Assembly: GCA_002150815.3 (NCBI GenBank)
Contig: NDFF03000170.1
Coordinates: 1-64,000, forward strand
Direction: 5' to 3'
Length of the DNA: 64,000 nt
DNA from: Grammothele lineata
Taxonomy: Eukaryota > Basidiomycota > Agaricomycetes > Polyporales > Polyporaceae
The translations under genes were made by a program, and so were the position numbers. Positions within the stretch are counted from its first letter, which is position 1; each line of letters begins with the position of its first letter. The notes beneath the pieces were generated by a model. It saw only the letters and a list, made by a program, of their open reading frames with translations. It was not told the origin of the DNA and did not search any database. This document shows, in pieces, positions 42,949 through 56,166 of this stretch.

Positions 42949-44959
42949 GACAACGTGTATGTGTGTATACTAGATCTATTCCGTCTTCATCGAGGAGAGA
43001 TCGTTCGGTTTGAGAGTGCGAGAGCGGTGTGCAGATGAGCTGCGACGATATGAAAGTGAATTGCTCGTGCGAAGTCGGACCTGAACGAAGGTCAGTCGTC
43101 GCGCCGTTGTGCCGTTCTTCGAAGTACGCGTCTCGTAATCGCGCATCTCCGTCAATACCTGTAGATCTCACGAACGAGAACCAAAGCGCAGTGCTAGTCC
43201 GCAGCGCATAGCAGAATCAGCATCTGTCAAGACATCCGCATTAAGCATGCGACTTGCCTCTTTGAGCACGAGACTGCCACCGACGTCATCGATCGACGTT
43301 GCTTGTTCGGGTAGGCGAAGAGGAATTCATGGGTTCGGGACACGCGACGCAGGAATCGCATCTTGTGTGAAGGTCTCAGAGAAGAAGGGGTTGAATTGTT
43401 GCGAGCGATGAGTGAATGCGGCTATGCCATATAGCCCGCGACTTGAGTGGAAGGGTGCGCGCCTCGCTTTGCACCGTACCAGCCACTTCGTCTCTCCTCT
43501 TCTCCAGGCCCTGCATGGCGGTGTACGTGCATACGGCGAGGTATGCCTTTTATGGGAGAGATATGAGGTATGCCACAAGTTGATATATGCTCTGCAATAG
43601 AAGCTTTTTGAAACAACTGCACTCCCCGAGCGGAGGGATCGTCAACGCCGTCAAGAAAGATTCTTGAAAACGAGTGCATGGGAGGGCGAAGACGCTAGGG
43701 GAGAAACATGCTCTCTGTGGTGCGTGGATTCGGCGGCCAAGGGCATCACTAGTCTGTACTCAACATCTGCCTACTTGCACTAGACCACCGGGCGACTTAC
43801 ACGCGGGAATTATATCTTCCATTCCGTTCCACGTCGGACTTTGAGCGGTAAGTCAGACCTGCGCGACACGTGTTGCAGACCCTTGACCCAGCGTGCGTGC
43901 GTTGACTACAACGTGTCGTGGAGACCGACCCCATCTGCGGCGTTCTGTATCTCAACCGCCACCATCTCTCGAGAACAAAAGTGACTGGACACGACAAAAA
44001 CAGGGTGAGTAGCATCGTGCTCGCCAGACAATATCACTTAGTGAAATGTGCTTACTGTCGTGTGTCCGGTTTCCAAGGAGGACAGACGTTCAACGGAGAC
44101 AAGAATTGCTGCTCCATCGATTATATCGGGACAGCTCTAACCGACGTGCAACGACGCCATACGACTAGGTCGCCGCTGCGCTTCTCCTGATGGCCTAGCG
44201 CGTGGTTAGCAGCGGTCGAAGACCGAGTCTATCTTCCTCGTACGTCTTCTGTTCTATAGTGCGCGGATCGACGTGAGGTTGGTGGGCAGAGCCTCAAAAG
44301 GACGTCCTAACTGGGGCAATTAAAGGACCTCTGTGCGAAAACAAGTGAGTACGTACACCATCAGCATGGCAACGCGATATGAGCGGAACGCAGTCACTCA
44401 CCTTGACTTTATACCACCATCTCGACTCGCCCGCTGCGGGCCCCTCTCGCTCCTTGTGTCCAGCTTGGATGAAACAAGCCCACACTCGTTTGTCTTGCGC
44501 CTCGAACCCCTGTGACTCAGCCCCAACCAGCATCAAACACGGCAGACGCGTCGGAGCGGAGGAGAAGGAGGACTAGTGCCGACAGCCAGGCACCCGGAAG
44601 CAAATCCCGGCCGGCTAAGGGAGTGCTGCCGCATTCGGTAAGTGGCTGATGCTGAAGACGCGCCCGCTGCGTTCGAATTCCCTCGCGCGTCGTCTCCCAC
44701 CCGGGACTCCCACTGCTCGCTCGACACGAGGCTGCCCGTCGTCATAACACGAGGCCCCCGCGTTCAAGGCCCCAGCAGCAGCAGTAGCAGCACTCAGCAG
44801 CCTCTGTTCAGCTCGCCGTGCGTCTGCGCCACGCTGCCAACCCCTCCCTCCCCCTCCTCTCCACGCGAAACCGCATCTAATCGCCCCTCGGACCCGTCCT
44901 CGTCCTCTGGACAGTTTACTGACTTTGACTTTGCATGCTCGACCACGTAATCTACGGCT
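42949..44959. other. Intergenic, no gene
   Basis: In 2.0 kb there is no supported gene. A CAG-rich stretch near 44775-44805 lies in the probable 5' region of the next gene. Confidence 0.45.
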
Positions 44960-47900
44960 ATGTCACGACAACAGCACGACTCATCATCCCCCGGATCGTC
45001 TTCGCCAGCGTCGGCCTCGAGGCCCAGCTCATCGGGTAACACGGACCAGTCAGGGATCGTCGTGCACGGACCATCTCCCGCATCCGAAGGCCAGTCGTCC
45101 TCGCCCCAATCACCGCGCGGTTTCTCCTCTTCCTCGGAAGGCTACCCGTCCTGGCTCCCCAAGCGTCCTCCCGGCCCCGCTCCCCATTCCACCATCCAAT
45201 CCTCAGTCGCTGGAATGTTCACCGAGCCCGCCGGGCCCAGCGCTGAGCCCACCACGCCCATGAGCGTCGGCCGGAAGCCCACCCCGCGCTCGGTGCGCAT
45301 CGTCAGTCTCCAGAGCCAGGCAGAGCAGGGCGGCACCCGGCGCGAGCCCACGGACCAGTCGCGCGCGTTCTCCGGCGCCGGTCACGCCCGGGCGTGGTCC
45401 CGCGCGACGAGCGCGGCGCTCACCCCGACGCTCTTCTCGTCGTCCGGCGCGGGTGTGGAGGGCCAGCTCCCGCGGCCGCGGTTCAAGTCGCCCGCGCTGA
45501 ACCTGGAGCTGCTCCGGAACCCGTCGTGGAAGATGCGCCTTTGGTACTACCTCTTTCCGGTGTTCGTTTTCGCGCACATCCCCTTGCAAACTTTCTTCGA
45601 CTTCAACGCTGTCTTTATTTTGCTCTCGTGAGTGATCTGTTTTGCTTCTTTCTCTTCCTGCGTTTCTCAGTGCGACCACAGCGTCGCGAAGTTCCCCAAC
45701 CCCGACCCGTCTGGCGCACCCGGGTCCGGTCGTAACTGGGCCCTGGGAGCCGCCGCATACATCGCGTGTTGGTTCGTTTGGATCTTCGTGGTGAGCGTCT
45801 TGTACGAACTGGTGTACTCCTTCATCCGCCGGTGGCGAGTCAGTGAGTACCGTGATTCCCGCTCCGAGGCACGCTTCTAATCTCGTCCGCCGTTCTAGAG
45901 CGCCCCTTGATACTCCCTATCTACTTTTCATCTCCGGCCTTCAACTTCGCGGCGATGTCCTCCTACGTGAACTTCTGCTTCATGTACCACATCCGCTTCT
46001 CCGCCTTCCTCGGCGAGCACGGCAGCATCGTCGACGGCCTCGCCGAGACCTTCTACTTCTACTCGCAGAACCTGCCGACGGTCGCCCTGCTCATGCCGCG
46101 TGCGGCCCTGTGCCTCGCTCTCCTCTTCGCCTTCTCCTCTCCGGACCCGAGCGCTGTCGCGCTCGCCGATGCTGGCATCAGCCGCAGGGACGGGACGTTC
46201 TTCCGCGCTGCCGATGGCACGCTGACGGACTACGCCCGCGGTGTGCTCATCGCCAACGCTGCTTGGACGGCGTGGCGCATTCTCGTCCTCCTGTTCAGTT
46301 GGTGCGTGCACGCCTTTCTACTTCCTATATGCGCCGTCACTGACGAAAACTGCGTTGTAGGACTGGACTCTGGATTCTTAGCGGGCAGGGCTGCGCCGGC
46401 ATCTGTGGGCCGCGGTACCGCTGGGAAGAGGAGGACGCGGAAAAGGCCGCCGCGGCGCTTAACGACAACGTCTCCGACTTCGACACGCTCCCGTGGTCCT
46501 GGAAGGAGTGCACGATCTTACGCATCAAGGACGCACACGACTTCTGCCTGACGAACAAGCTCGCGGCCCCGGGCAAGGACGGCGAGAAGGGCAAGGAGGG
46601 CAAGCCGCAGCGCGCGTCGCAGGAGCCCGCGGTTGGGTACGAAGGCCTCGAGCGCATCTTTGCCGCCGTCGGCCTCCCGTCCTCGCCTGCGCCTGCGCGC
46701 CGGCCCATCCTCTCCGAGCAGCTCTTCGAGAGCCCGCGACATACCCCAGACCTCGCCGAGGTCCCTGTTGCCAAGTCCGCACCGGAACTGTCAAGCCTCG
46801 TTCCTCCGCCGCCGGTTGCGCAGCCCCGCGAGAAGCAGCCCGCGGACCCGTCTGGGCCGTTGATGAAGCTACCGTATCCGTTCACGGGTTACGGCGCGCA
46901 GATCTCCTCGGAGGACGTCGTGCCGTTCCCACCGTCGCCCGCGCTTGATGAGAAGGAGATCGAGGTCGAGGGTGAGGGTGCGCATCGGACAGGCGCAGAA
47001 GGCGAGGATGGAGAAGAGGAGGAAGAAGAGGAAGAGGAGGTGGAGGAAGAGGAAGAGAGCGAGGTCCCGTCGTCCGAGCGCCGCACCTCCGGGTCGATGT
47101 CAAGTCTGGGTCGCCCCGTCACCTCGAGGTACCCCTTCCAGTTCCGCCGGCCCCGAGGCAGCATGTCCTCCGCTTCGCACATGAGCCCGCAGACCCACTC
47201 GACGCCGTATTCGACACAGTCCCGGTCGACACAGTCACGCTCCACGCGACATTCGCGCTCTACGCAGTCAACAGGCAACGTGGAGTCGTCAGACTCGCAC
47301 TCGCCGCGGTCGAACACGAGCTCGAACGTGAGCCCGCTCCATTCGAGCTTCAGCGGGAGCATCATCCCTATGCCTCCGCGCCACCCGCAGGCCCAGTCAA
47401 CGCATCGGAGAGCGAGGGCAGGGACCGTCCCCGCCTCCCCAGGCTCGCCTTCCCCCGTCGTCTTCCCCGGTGGCCGGCCCCGCGCCCGGACACGCACAGA
47501 GAGCATGGTCACCGACCCGTCCGCGAACTTCGGGCCGATCCCGATTGGCTCGTTTGAGTCCGGTGACGAAGACGAAGACGAGCACGAGTACGAGCACGAC
47601 GAGTCGCTCATGGACGTCCCCGAAGCGGAAGGCTCGATCGAGGAAGCCGAGCGCCAAGACAGCGTGGGACTTTTGTCCGCCGCGCCGAGCCCGCGCGCCT
47701 CTTTGGCCAACCTCCGCCACCGCGCGAGCGGCCTCTCGCTCTCCCGCCGCTCGAACGGGTCCCGCTCTGGATCGGCCGCCTCGGCGTCGGGATCGGCGTC
47801 AGGGCGCTCCCGCTCGCACTCCCGCTCGCGCACGCAATCGGCGTCATCGCTCTCGGACGCCGCGCGCTCCCGCGCGCAGTCCTTCATTCAGTCCCTCGGC

Positions 47901-48533
47901 GCCGCATCGCGCTCGTCGATCGAGCTCGTCCGCTCCCGCGCGAACTCGCTACAGCACCCGCACGCCCACCCACACCTGCGCAGGCTCTCGGAGTCGCCGT
48001 ACGCGTCGACCTCGTCAGAGGCCGTCCTTTCGAGCCCCGAGAACCACACGTTTGGCCACCCGCTCCGCGAGCAGTGGCGCGCGGAGGAGGGCGTGCACGT
48101 CGACGACATGTCCGACATCGCCGAGTCTGAACCGCTCGTGCCCGACGTCGACGTCTCGCCCGCCACTGCCACCCCAGAGGCGGAGGCAGCGGCAGCGGCA
48201 GTGGCAGAGGCGGCGCCTGAACGGGAGCTCCGCGAGGCGCACTCGACGATCTCCCGCGAGGCTCCGTCTGTGATCAGCGCGGCGACGGAACGCGGAGGCG
48301 TGCCCATCGCGGGACGCGCCGAGCCCGAGTCTGAGTCCCAGCCCGGTGGGCTGTTGGGCGTGCCCGGGGCGGTGCACCGCATGGAGAGCATGCCGGACGT
48401 GAGTACGGCGCCTCAGTCGTTCATCACGGACCCGACGATTCGTGAGGGCACGACGAGCAGCTCGGGCCGGACGCAACGGACGTGGGGCACGATGGAGCAC
48501 TATACGCACGGCGGGGATTGGCATCCGATGTGA
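44960..48533 (+). CDS. Large multi-pass membrane protein with long disordered Ser-rich tail
   Basis: Exons 44960-45627, 45682-45842, 45899-46301 and 46361-48533 give 1134 aa. The first acceptor must be CCACAG at 45681; the earlier CTCAG shifts the frame. An N-terminal Ser/Pro-rich region precedes about five membrane segments at residues 190-415 (MRLWYYLFPVFVFAHIPL; AAAYIACWFVWIFVVSVLYE; LILPIYFSSPAFNF; TVALLMPRAALCLALLFAF; AAWTAWRILVLLFSW). The remaining 700 residues look disordered, with a Glu run (47010-47070), SRSTQSRSTRHSRST repeats and many Ser/Arg pairs. I recognise no catalytic domain. It resembles uncharacterised basidiomycete membrane proteins. The tail may be a phosphorylation or scaffold region. 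Confidence 0.8.
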
Positions 48534-50409
48534 TCGCCGGGCCTGTTTCGATTGCCTCTCTCGCACTCTAATGCTTCGATCTTCATCTGTTGTTTATTCT
48601 GCATCCATTCAAACCTCCCCCGCGTGCGCGGCTTGCTTTACGCGCCCCAGGGACGGACCTTCCGGCTGGAACCAGGGACTGGATACGTAGCGCCTCTTGG
48701 CTTGTTTATCGCCGCCGGCCGTCGCTGCTCCCCCATCTGTCTCCGTGGCCTTGCGCCTTGCTGGATCTGTTCATCTGTTTATACTTACATCTATTACATC
48801 TATTCTTGCGCATCACGACGACCCCGTAGAAAGCATGTTGTTACCTGTTATATAGTACCACGCACCCTCCACCCCCACCCCGCGTCTTCCACGACCGCCC
48901 TCTCACGCCACCCTTCCCCGTTGTACCCTCCGTGCTCGACCTTCCACCACTTTCCCCCGCCACCCTTTGCCGCGAACCTCCTTACACACTGTATATCACA
49001 TTGTGTTTCACTCGATCCGTCCCGACCTTCACGCACCTACGATACGTTACGCGACACCTACCTACGTCCATCTGCCTCCCACGCATCGCGGGCGGTCCGT
49101 GACTGTCTCCGCGTTGCGGACCGCCCCGGCGTGCGGCTATCCTGTAAAGCCACACTCGTAATAAAAACATCTTCATTTCGTTCAGGAAGTGACTGTTCAT
49201 TGTTCTTCACCGCTATCAGACCCGGACGTTGCCCTCGCCCGGTCTGCAATCGTACCGTTCGCAACCGGCCCAGGCACTGCGGACAGGGGTTTAGTACTTC
49301 GATTCGAGATAGCGACATCCCTCGACATCCCCGAGAGTACGTCAAGAAAGAGGGTAGCGATCGTGTGTTGAGCGCCGTATCGCTTTCAGGTACGGGCTAG
49401 GCCCTAGCATCCTCCGCGTACATAGGAAAACTTCTTCGATGACCAGGAGTATATGTGGAGCAGTTATAATGGACGGAGGCAAAGTAACAACTCGATCGCC
49501 GATTTATTGCCATAATAAGGCGATCAGGCCCAGGTTGTATTGAGAATAAGCGCTCTTTATTTGCTCGTGTTGTGGTCGCAGTCTGCATAATTTCCATAAA
49601 CGGAACTCTCGTGTTTCACCGAGACGTCCATGTCGATTCGCCTCAACCCTGACCGTTCAACGCTTTCGACCGGCTCTTTCGCCTACTTTCTGTATCGCGG
49701 GCTCACGTCCGTGATTGCGATTCACTTCGCGACCCCTATGCTTATTGTGAGGCGGGAACGCTCTCTCTTTCTGGCGAAATGCTCATCGGAAACAGCACTC
49801 CGGCTCTAGGGTCGTGTTCGAGGGCCGCGGCCCACCATCGTTATGCAATGCCGCCCGACTGTGGTGATAATGACGAGGATAACCCCTATGGACAGCGCTA
49901 CGCCGATCCCTATGGCGTGCGCCGGGGGGAGACCCTATGGCGAGCACCACGCCCGCTATTCGGTTCCGGGAGGACGTTGATCCCTTTTGCCGAGAGGTAG
50001 CGGCGTCGAGGACAGGAGCTCCTGAGCAACATTGGCGGCCTGCCTGTTCGGTCATGTCGGTCACCTCACCAATCTCCCGATAGATCGCAGGATCGAGGAC
50101 GCCGCAAAACTGTCCCAGGTAGGACGTTATGCGCACTGTATCGAGACTTGGTTATCTCATTTGTTTACGCACAATAGGTGGCGATCCCAGCCCGTTCGTC
50201 AGAGGCGCCAATTCCTTGGTGCATACCGGAAAGATAGTACCCACCGGGAATGTAGAATGAGGAGGAGGTGCACTCCACGCATCGAGACCGTCGCACCGAG
50301 ACCACCTTCCGTTTTTGATAAGAGGTCGACGCCGGGTGGAGTCGTAAAAACCCCGTAGACTGACTCGCTCCCCCCACCTAACCCCTCCTCACACATAGAC
50401 TCGGATACG
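48534..50409. other. Intergenic, no gene
   Basis: No gene in 1.9 kb. A pyrimidine-rich stretch lies at about 48850-48970. CCCTATGG occurs three times at regular spacing (49884, 49908, 49933), roughly 480-520 bp before the next start codon. Confidence 0.45.
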
Positions 50410-53400
50410 ATGTCTATTCCTCTGGCTTTCCTCTCCGACCTCCCGGCCTGCGCCCCCTCCACCTCGCTCGGCGAGCAGGTCGCCGCCGCCGTCACGGACT
50501 CGGGCCGCGTCTCTACGCTCCTCGACTGCCTCCCTTCCACCGACGCACCGGTCCTCTGGTCTGTCGACACCTCCCGCCCGCCCCTTTCTCATGCGGACCT
50601 CCGCCGGTTCGTCGCTTCCTTCGTCCTCCCCACCTCCGGCGTCCACCATGGGGCCCTCGGGCCCAACGACCGAGTCATGGTCGTGCTTCCCACCAGCCCC
50701 GAGAACGCTGTCGCCCTCCTCGCCGTCTCCTCATACCACTCCACCGCCCCCGTCAACTCTACCTGCACCGCGGGCGAGCTCTGTGACGACGCGCGTCGGC
50801 TCCGCGCGAAGGCGATCTTCACCACTCAGGAGGCCGCCGACAGACTCGAACTCGTACGTCTCAGGGAGGAGCTGAAGTGCGAAGTTATCTTCCTCCACAA
50901 TCGTACCGATGGACCTGCCGGGTTGTTTGATATGTCGGTCATGGGCTTCGGCGAGGACGTAGATAAGTGCCAGCTCGTCGACCTGTCGGCCCTCACCCCG
51001 TCCAAGCTTCACGGTCTTCAAGACCAGTCGCTTGTCCTACACACCTCGGGCACCAGTGGGAAGAAGAAGGTTAGTCACCCGTCACGCCACGCATAGTTAG
51101 CCACTCGGTGACTAACGACGCCACAGGTTGTGCCTTACGCTCTTCGTTCACTCATCGTCGGAACTTGTGCCGTAGCGTGCTCTTGGGAGCTGCGTCCCGA
51201 CGACGTGAACAGTGAGTCTCCTGAGCCCACCTCTCCTTAGCCGACCGTGCCTGACGCTGCTATTCCCCAGTGAACATGATGCCGCTTTTCCACGTTGGCG
51301 GCATTGTCCGTAACCTGTGGGCGCCTGTCTTTTCTGGCGGAAGCGCCATCATGTGCCCCGGGTTCGACAGCACCGCTTTCTGGCCGATCATCATGGCCTG
51401 TGGGGCTACATGGTGCGTTTTCGTGCCTTTCCCTGTTTATCACGAATAGTCGTTGACTAGCGGTTTTAACGCAGGTACTACGCCGCGCCTACGATGCATC
51501 TTGCCATTCTCGGTTCGAAACCGTCGAACGTCGTCCCTCAGCGCGACACGAGGATGCGGATGATCGCAAATGCCGCAGGTGGACTCCTTCCGTCCCTCGC
51601 GATCCAGCTCAAAAGCATGTTCGGCGCCATCGTCCTCCCGTCGTACGGTATGACCGAGTGCATGCCCATCGCCTCTCCGCCTACGACGTACCAGCTCGAC
51701 CGTCCTGGTTGTTCTGGTATTGCCTGTGGTCCCCATCTCTCTATTCGCGATCCCCTAGACATCGAGCGCGAGTTCCCGGTCGGCGCCACGGGCGCGGTTT
51801 GCGTTCGCGGCGTTCCCACGTTCGACGGTTACGAGACCGGCCCCGGTGCTCCTCTCGACACGTCCGCCTTCTCCTCGGAGGGTTGGTTCGAGTCTGGCGA
51901 CGTCGGCTACATGGACAGCGACGGCTACCTTTACATCACTGGTCGGTCGAAGGAGATTATCAACAAGGGTGGCGAGGTCATATCCCCCTTCGAGATCGAG
52001 GAAGCCATCACGTCAGTATGTAGCGCCCGCGTCAAGGCCACCATCGCCTTTTCCATCCCGCACGACGTCCTCCAGGAGACGATTGGTGTCGTCATCGTCC
52101 CAGTACCCAACGTCCCGCGTATCGGGCTTCCCGACCTCCTCGATCTGCTCAAGTCCCACCTCCACCCCTCGAAGTGGCCCTTCGCGATCGTCTACATGGA
52201 CGACCTCCCGAAGAACGCTGCCGGGAAGCCGTTGCGAATCAAGCTGGCGGAGCGACTTGGCATTAAGCTCCTCACGGACCACACCCCCGCCATCTCCCGT
52301 CACTACGACGCTGTCGTCCCCGGTAAGGACGTGCCGCTCTCGACGCCGATTCCGTGCTCCCAAGTCTCTGCCAGCGTTGTTGACATCGAGCAAGCCATCA
52401 AAGCCATCAGCGCTGTCGATGAGGTCGCCGTGCGTCTCGCCAAGGACGGTGTCTTCGAGGCTCTGGTCTCGGTCAACCCCTCCCCGCTCGACCCGCTCCC
52501 CACGGCCGCCTCCATCACGGAGTCGTTGGTCTTCGTCCTTCCTGGATACTCTCTCCCGCACCCCATTCACATCCTCTCGGAGCGTCTCCCGCGTAAGGAC
52601 GGCCAAGTAGACTGGGAACAGGCGGAGGCCGAGATTGCGCGTCGCGGCACCTCGACCATGTCGCCTCGCGAGCAGACCGTCCGGGCGGTTGTCGCGAACT
52701 TGCTCGAGCGTGACCTGTCAGCGATTACCGCCGACAGCGACTTCTTCTTGCTCGGCGGTAACTCACTTCTCCTCGGGCGACTCGCGCATCTTCTCCGGAA
52801 GGAGACGGGCGTGTCGGTGCGCGTTTCGGACGTATTCACGCACAGCACCATCGGCGGCATTGCTTCACTCATCGACGCCGCAGCCAAGCCCGAGTTCGAG
52901 GAGAAGACGGCGGTCAACACCCCCGCGAGCCGTCGGTCCGACGCGTCGGAGAAGGACCAGACAATGACGGAGACCCTCGAAGTGCTCGACCTCCCCTCGC
53001 TCGAGTATGCAACCGGCCGAGTCAGAGACGTTGCGGATGCGCGCCGTGGACAGACACACCCTTTCGTCCTCCTTGTCCAGGCTATCCCCCTCGTCTTCTT
53101 CTACCCGCTCAAAGTCGCCTTCACGTGGTCGGGCATCGTCTACATCCTGTCCCTCCTCACGTACTTCATCTCGGACATCTTCTGGGAGCGTCTCGGCTCG
53201 CTTCTTACGGCCATCGTCTGCGCGCGGCTGGCATCCCGCATCGTCATGCCCCTCGTCGCCGTTGTCTTCAAGTGGGTCGTCATCGGGCGCTACAAGCCGG
53301 GCACGTACCGCTTCTGGAGTACGTACCACCTCCGGTGGTGGCTCACGAATCAGTTCCTGCGCATCGCGGGCCGCGGCGTGTTCGCAGTTCATCCGTCCCT

Positions 53401-55550
53401 CGAGATTCTCTACTTCCGCATGCTCGGCGCACGCATCGGCAAAGGGGTCCGGATCGATCCCAACGCGCACATCGCGGAGTTCGACCTCCTCACGTTCCAC
53501 GATGGGTGCACGATCGACAACGCCCTCGTTCGCGGGTTTTGCGTAGAGCGCGATGGCTGCTTCCGCCTCGACACGGTCGTCATCGGCCGCGGTGCAACGG
53601 TGAACACTTATACCCAGATCTCGCCGGGTTCAGTCCTCCCCGACAACGTTACGTACGGTCCTCACGCGTCCTCCCACGACGAGCCCTCTCCCGACAGCCA
53701 CGCGCAGTACAACAAGGCGACAGTCCCTCAGCCTCACTGGGCGCTCAGGCTCTTCGTGGCATGGCCGGTCATCCTCTTCATCATGATCGTAGCACACCTT
53801 CCCTGGTTCTTTGGCCTCTACATGCTCATGTCACAGGCGCCGCCGAAGGGCAACCTCAACTCGCTCGAGCGCGTCATCGTCTGGTTCGCCTACCCCCGCC
53901 GTGTCGCCTGGCACAGCTTTGCGCGCATCGTGCGCGTCGTCTTCCCGCCCGTTCTCCAGGTCTTCTTCGGCATCATTCTCAAGCGCATCATGGGCCTCAA
54001 CCGCGAAGGGCTCAACAAGGACTCGTCTCAGCTGGTGCTCCTCCGGCGTTACATCAACCAGAGGCTTCTCAGTCGCGAGGCGCTCAAGCGTGCGATGGAC
54101 ATCCTCGGCACCCATTACGAGGCGACGTCGATGATCTGGCGGGCGATGGGCGCGAAGGTCGGTCGGCGCGTCTACTGGCCCGGCTCCGGTCTCTACTGCC
54201 CCGACCCGGAGCTCTTCGAGGTCGGCGACGACGTCGTCTTCGGTTCGCGTTCGGAGATCATCACGACGGACGGCATCGGTTCTGCGCGCATCGTCGTCCA
54301 CGCGGGTGCGATGGTCGCTGACCGTGTCGTTCTTCTTCCGGGTACGACGGTGGGTAAGCGGGCGGTCATGGGCTCGGGCTCGCTTGGTCGTCGGGACGGG
54401 AAGTACGATGACGGCTCGGTGTGGATGGGTTCGGAGCGTGGCGAGGCCGTGTGCTTCAAAGCCGGTGGCAAGCTCGAGGACGATGGTCCCACGACAACTC
54501 CTTTCGGCCGCGCGTTCTACGAGCGTCAAGCGTCGTTCTTCGTCTTCCCTTACCCCCTCCTCGTCCTCATCAACCTCTTCGTCTCGATCCTCAACGCTGG
54601 GTACTGGTCCATCGGCGCTGTCGTCGGCACGCAGATCCTTAACCTCCTCCGCATCCATCTCTCCAATCTCAACCTCTTCCGGGGCGGCGCGCGCCAACCC
54701 TTCGTCCTCTTCGGCCTTATCTCGTGCTGGTTCATTATCACCCTCACCATCCAGGCCATTGTCGCGCTCCTCTGGGTCATCGTCACCAAGTGGCTCGTTA
54801 TCCGTCGCCGTCAGCAGGGCAGCTTCAACTGGGACCAGAGCTCGTACTGTCAGCGCTGGCAGCTCCACCTCGTCCTCTCCCGCCCCCTCTACCGCGGCTA
54901 CGGCAATGGCGGCGTCCTCGGTCCCATCAGCGGCTCCGCGTACATCGTCTGGTTCATGCGCGCTCTCGGGGCGAAGATCGGACGCGACTGCACGTTGTGG
55001 GCGAGCGGTCGCGTCGGTCTCATGACTGAGCCTGACCTTGTCGAGCTCGGAGATCGCGTCACGCTCGACAACTGCTCCGTTGTCGCGCACGTCAACTCGC
55101 GCGGCCAGTTCGCGCTCAACAGGTTGACGATAGGTGCTTCGTGAGTCACCCATTCATCTTCGGCGGCCGCTCTCATATGCTCACCCTCTCGCCTCTCTCT
55201 CCAGGTCTGCGCTGCGCTCCGGTTCGCGTCTACTCTCCGGCGCGTCGATGGAGGACAACTCGATGCTGCTCGAGCACACGCTCCTCACTTCTGGCGAGGT
55301 TGCGGAGGCCGACGGCGTGTACGTCGGCTGGCCCGCGCACCCGCTCGACCACGAAGCGTACATGCGCCGTCTCTCTCACGCTCAACTCATGTCCGCGCTG
55401 TACACCAACGCGCGCTACGCCAAGTTGCAGCAGCGGCATCACGCGCTCGAGCGGGAGCGGAAGCGGATCGAGCGCAAGATGCAGGCCAACCTGCGCGAGA
55501 TGCGCGCGGCGCGTCAGACGGTGGATGTAGCGGTGCGGCAGTCGGCGTAG
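50410..55550 (+). CDS. NRPS-like synthetase: adenylation, carrier, membrane and three hexapeptide-repeat domains (Pls-like)
   Basis: Exons 50410-51069, 51127-51211, 51271-51412, 51475-55140 and 55205-55550 give 1632 aa. The adenylation domain spans about residues 1-550: HTSGTSGKKK, PLFHVGGIVRN, SYGMTECMPIA, GWFESGDVGYMD, GRSKEIINKGGE and catalytic Lys in AAGKPLRIK near 542. A carrier domain follows (LGGNSLL, phosphopantetheine Ser near 726). Then three units of paired membrane helices plus left-handed beta-helix acyltransferase-like repeats occur (MLGARIGKGVRIDP near 945; GDDVVFGSRSEI near 1213; LGAKIGRDCTLW near 1460), ending in a coiled coil. This A-T-TM-tandem C-terminal order is that of bacterial epsilon-poly-lysine synthetase Pls. 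The adenylation motifs also resemble acyl-CoA and oxalyl-CoA ligases, so the substrate is open. No condensation or thioesterase domain is present. Confidence 0.85.
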
Positions 55551-56166
55551 ACGATGCGGCGTGGCGTTGCGGTGTCGATAGATGTTCTTTGCCTTTTTTG
55601 CGGTGAGCTTGTGCTTGTGCGATTACATGGCTGTCTCATAGCTCCCTCTGGTGCGATCCGAGTTGTTGTACTTATCTCTCCCTTGGTTTTCCTGTGTGTA
55701 GCATAGATGTGATAGAATTTGATCTGGTTTTATCTCTTCCTTCGATGTCTTGGTGTGATCAGTTGCGAGCGAGGATTTCCTATAACCCCAGCGAACAAGA
55801 ATATGACATTGTATCGCGTGCGTCACCAACTCCTATCGCCTAACGCGTCCCTACCGAACCCGCCGGGCGCTGGTAAGGGCCTAGCCAGCCTCTCGTTCTT
55901 CAAACCTACATACGCGCGGGTTCATTTGCACTAGATACACCGAGAGGTGCCTCGAGAGGAAGCCGCGAGAACTCTCGGACGTTCAAAGTTGGTATTGCGC
56001 GCGTTCGTGCCATGACGTGTCGGCGCTTGTGAGTCATGACGTCGGGCCTTCATTGTGACAACAGTAAACGCGGGAAGCTCAGCGTAATTGCTCAACTTTG
56101 GGCGCTAGCGTCCCGAAGTTCACTTGACTCCCGACCACTCTCATCGATACCATCTTCCTCATTACA
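55551..56166. other. Intergenic, no gene
   Basis: 3' region of the synthetase and 5' region of the kinase gene. Nothing else is recognised. Confidence 0.5.

Noticed and set aside
46860..48533. Separate gene starting near 46860
   Set aside because: The same frame is open upstream to 46361 and continues the membrane protein through a good intron; it merely lacks earlier start-like codons.
48552..49400. 282-codon plus-strand open frame
   Set aside because: It starts 18 bp after the stop of the preceding gene, is in a pyrimidine-rich region, has no recognisable domain and a composition unlike the real genes.
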